Shown piece by piece: positions 62,583-64,000 of a stretch of 64,000 nt of DNA. The position numbers and the translations under genes were made by a program. Position 1 is the first letter of the stretch. Each line of letters starts with the position of its first letter. The notes beneath the pieces were generated by a model that saw only the letters and a list, made by a program, of their open reading frames with translations, had not been told where the DNA came from and ran no database searches. The DNA lies in contig CADCLS010000002.1 of assembly GCA_902802375.1 (NCBI GenBank), forward strand, positions 186,590 through 250,589. Reading direction: 5' to 3'. The DNA comes from Oscillospiraceae bacterium (GTDB lineage Bacteria; Bacillota; Clostridia; Oscillospirales; Acutalibacteraceae).

Positions 62583-64000
62583 ATGAACGCTTCAATTTAC
62601 AGAATAAATCTCGATATGCACAAAATAGATTCTCAGGCATTACTCAACATAAAGCAAAATGATAATGCGCGGCATATAGTCTTTTCACTTTCAGACGGTG
62701 GTAAGCCGTATACTATACCAAACAACTGCAGAGCAGTTTTGCGTGCAAAGAAGCCTGATGATACAATTCTATTTAATGATTGTGTAATAAAATCAGATAA
62801 CACTATTGCTTATGATGTAACGAATCAAACCACTGCCGCAGAAGGCATAGTAGAATGTGAGCTAACATTATACGGCGAGGATGGAAATGTAATAACAACT
62901 CCCTACTTCTCTATGAGAATTGATAAGCATATGGTTACTGACGGAGAAATAGAATCAACCAATGAGTTTACTACGCTTGATAGAGCATTGGCGGCAGTCG
63001 ATAATCTAGATATTACTGCGGAAAAAACGGGTAATGTAACAACTGTAACCGTAACCCACAAAGACGGTTCATATGATTCTGTTACAGTAAGTGATGGACC
63101 TAAGGGCGACAAAGGCGACACCGGCGCTACCGGACCACAAGGCATCCAAGGCCCACAGGGCGTTCAGGGTGAAAAGGGAGATAAGGGCGATACGGGAGCA
63201 ACAGGACCGAAGGGTGACAAAGGCGACCCGGGCGCGGATGCCGTGACCGACGAACACTATAGTCCTCAAAGTGCCAATGCACAAAGTGGTAAAGCGGTAG
63301 CGGAAGCTGTGAACCCGATAATGATTTACTTAGATTATGTGCTGACCTATTCACAGTCGTTAGGCTTTTATGTTGCTATCCGTAGCTGTAGGGTGGATAT
63401 AGAGGGTGATTGTGAAATACCAAAACAAATTGGAAATCAGCCAATAAAAGAGATTTGGATGGAAGCATTTGCATCTTGTGAAAATTTAACATCAATAATT
63501 ATACCTGATTCAGTGATAACCATAGGAAGAGGTGTGTTTAGTCTTTGCACAGGGCTTACATCCGTTACTATCCCAACTTCCGTAACCTCTATCGGTGCTT
63601 ACGCGTTTGATGGTTGTTCAAACCTTCTTGATGTATTTTATGATGGGACTGAAGCACAATGGAATGAAATTGATATCGGACTGGATAATGAGTGGTTGGT
63701 AAGTGCCGCTATCCATTTTAACCAATCCCCAGCTGTAAAACAGGATATATATGACTACACTAAAAACTTTACCACCGCCGAAAAAACAAAGTTAAGCGGC
63801 ATAGAAGCCGGCGCGCAAGTCAATGACACTGTAGATCAAGCTTATAATCCTAATTCAACAAAGGCTCAAAGCGGTGTAGCGGTAGCCGAAGCGGTTGCGT
63901 CGAAACAAGACAATTACCGTAAAATATTAGAGTATACTCTTACGGAAGACACACCGATACTAATGCAGTTTGATAAAGACGAAAACAATAATCCTTTTTC
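62583..64000 (+). CDS. BppU-type fibre with collagen-like and BspA-type LRR domains (3' end off the window)
   Basis: At least 472 residues; GGAGGTG precedes the ATG. Order: BppU_N-like domain (ASIYRINLDMHKIDSQALLNIKQND... FSLSDGGKPYTIPNN) to about residue 150; a collagen-like block of 16 G-x-y triplets at 172-219; a linker with NAQSGKAVAEAV; BspA-type leucine-rich repeats (IKEIWMEAFASCENLTSIIIPDSVITIGRGVFSLCTGLTSVTIPTSV) at about 290-345; a second KAQSGVAVAEAV linker. BppU is the baseplate receptor-binding scaffold in lactococcal phages; BspA repeats bind host surfaces. Likely the host-recognition fibre. Confidence 0.85.
   Translation, partial: MNASIYRINLDMHKIDSQALLNIKQNDNARHIVFSLSDGGKPYTIPNNCRAVLRAKKPDDTILFNDCVIKSDNTIAYDVTNQTTAAEGIVECELTLYGEDGNVITTPYFSMRIDKHMVTDGEIESTNEFTTLDRALAAVDNLDITAEKTGNVTTVTVTHKDGSYDSVTVSDGPKGDKGDTGATGPQGIQGPQGVQGEKGDKGDTGATGPKGDKGDPGADAVTDEHYSPQSANAQSGKAVAEAVNPIMIYLDYVLTYSQSLGFYVAIRSCRVDIEGDCEIPKQIGNQPIKEIWMEAFASCENLTSIIIPDSVITIGRGVFSLCTGLTSVTIPTSVTSIGAYAFDGCSNLLDVFYDGTEAQWNEIDIGLDNEWLVSAAIHFNQSPAVKQDIYDYTKNFTTAEKTKLSGIEAGAQVNDTVDQAYNPNSTKAQSGVAVAEAVASKQDNYRKILEYTLTEDTPILMQFDKDENNNPF
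63096..63239 (+). repeat. Collagen-like G-x-y repeat block
   Basis: 144 bases encode 16 uninterrupted G-x-y triplets (GPK, GDK, GDT, GAT...). The GDK-GDT-GAT run occurs twice in the block, a sign of duplication inside it. Such blocks form triple helices in phage fibres. Confidence 0.85.

Noticed and set aside
62583-64000. Diversity-generating retroelement acting on the fibre gene
   Set aside because: No reverse transcriptase or template repeat is present in this window; the right side is cut, so only absence here can be stated.

Overview
The window looks like a chromosomal segment of an anaerobic, low-to-moderate GC Bacillota genome, most likely a Clostridia member near the Oscillospiraceae/Ruminococcaceae. 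The evidence is the Firmicute-type OhrR, the CpsB/C/D tyrosine-kinase module, a LexA box of the Bacillus type, a Re-citrate-synthase/aconitase/isocitrate dehydrogenase operon instead of a classical citrate synthase, and strong TTGACA-17-TATAAT promoters. The genus cannot be fixed from sequence alone. All product calls come from reading motifs and protein sequence; no database search was run.

Host part, 1 to about 27,800. A leftward rpmG-secE-nusG operon (nusG runs off the left edge; secE has an unusual N-terminal membrane extension) diverges from a rightward run: Lrp-type regulator plus aminotransferase, LemA plus TPM protein, the CpsC/CpsD/CpsB phosphotyrosine module, a PgeF-type laccase-domain protein, an MFS transporter, a YitT protein and a small XRE regulator. 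From 10.4 to 16.1 kb the genes run leftward: SOS-regulated dinB, a small membrane protein, a Cthe_2159-like lipoprotein, a YjbR/MmcQ protein, and a tightly coupled ohrR-gpx-CDF (probable Mn efflux) operon with a palindrome inside its core promoter. From 16.2 kb comes the str operon (rpsL, rpsG, fusA, tuf), then a penicillin-binding protein, then Re-citrate synthase, a GntR/FCD regulator, aconitase and isocitrate dehydrogenase. The last operon makes 2-oxoglutarate, and its promoter carries a GntR-like palindrome.

Prophage part, about 27,780 to the right edge. An incomplete view of a prophage starts directly after a tRNA-Leu(GAG) gene. Its order is: integrase, membrane protein, membrane-bound ImmA-type protease and repressor (leftward); divergent lysogeny switch with mirrored operators; Cro-like and XRE genes; small genes; RecT, YqaJ nuclease and SF2 helicase; a replication-initiation gene with five tandem 11-bp repeats inside its frame; a string of Cys-rich mini-proteins; VRR-NUC nuclease; an orphan Spo0A DNA-binding domain where a late regulator is expected; terminase, portal, Prp-like protease, scaffold, N4-gp56-type capsid; connector and tail proteins; an S74-chaperoned fibre; an ejection-type protein; a 3,050-residue polyvalent protein; and a BppU/collagen/BspA-LRR fibre cut by the right edge. 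No tape measure or sheath gene is seen, so the virion is probably podovirus-like. Lysis genes and the right attachment site are outside the window.

Most notable: (1) a receiver-less Spo0A effector domain with a consensus 0A box upstream of its own promoter; (2) a phage Prp protease next to a scaffold and a capsid that both carry the LQLFA cleavage motif of ribosomal protein L27; (3) the giant polyvalent protein with two zincin motifs and a toxin-like nuclease domain; (4) a pair of G7T6-7 elements, each exactly 30 bp before a TATAAT, at the starts of two late modules.
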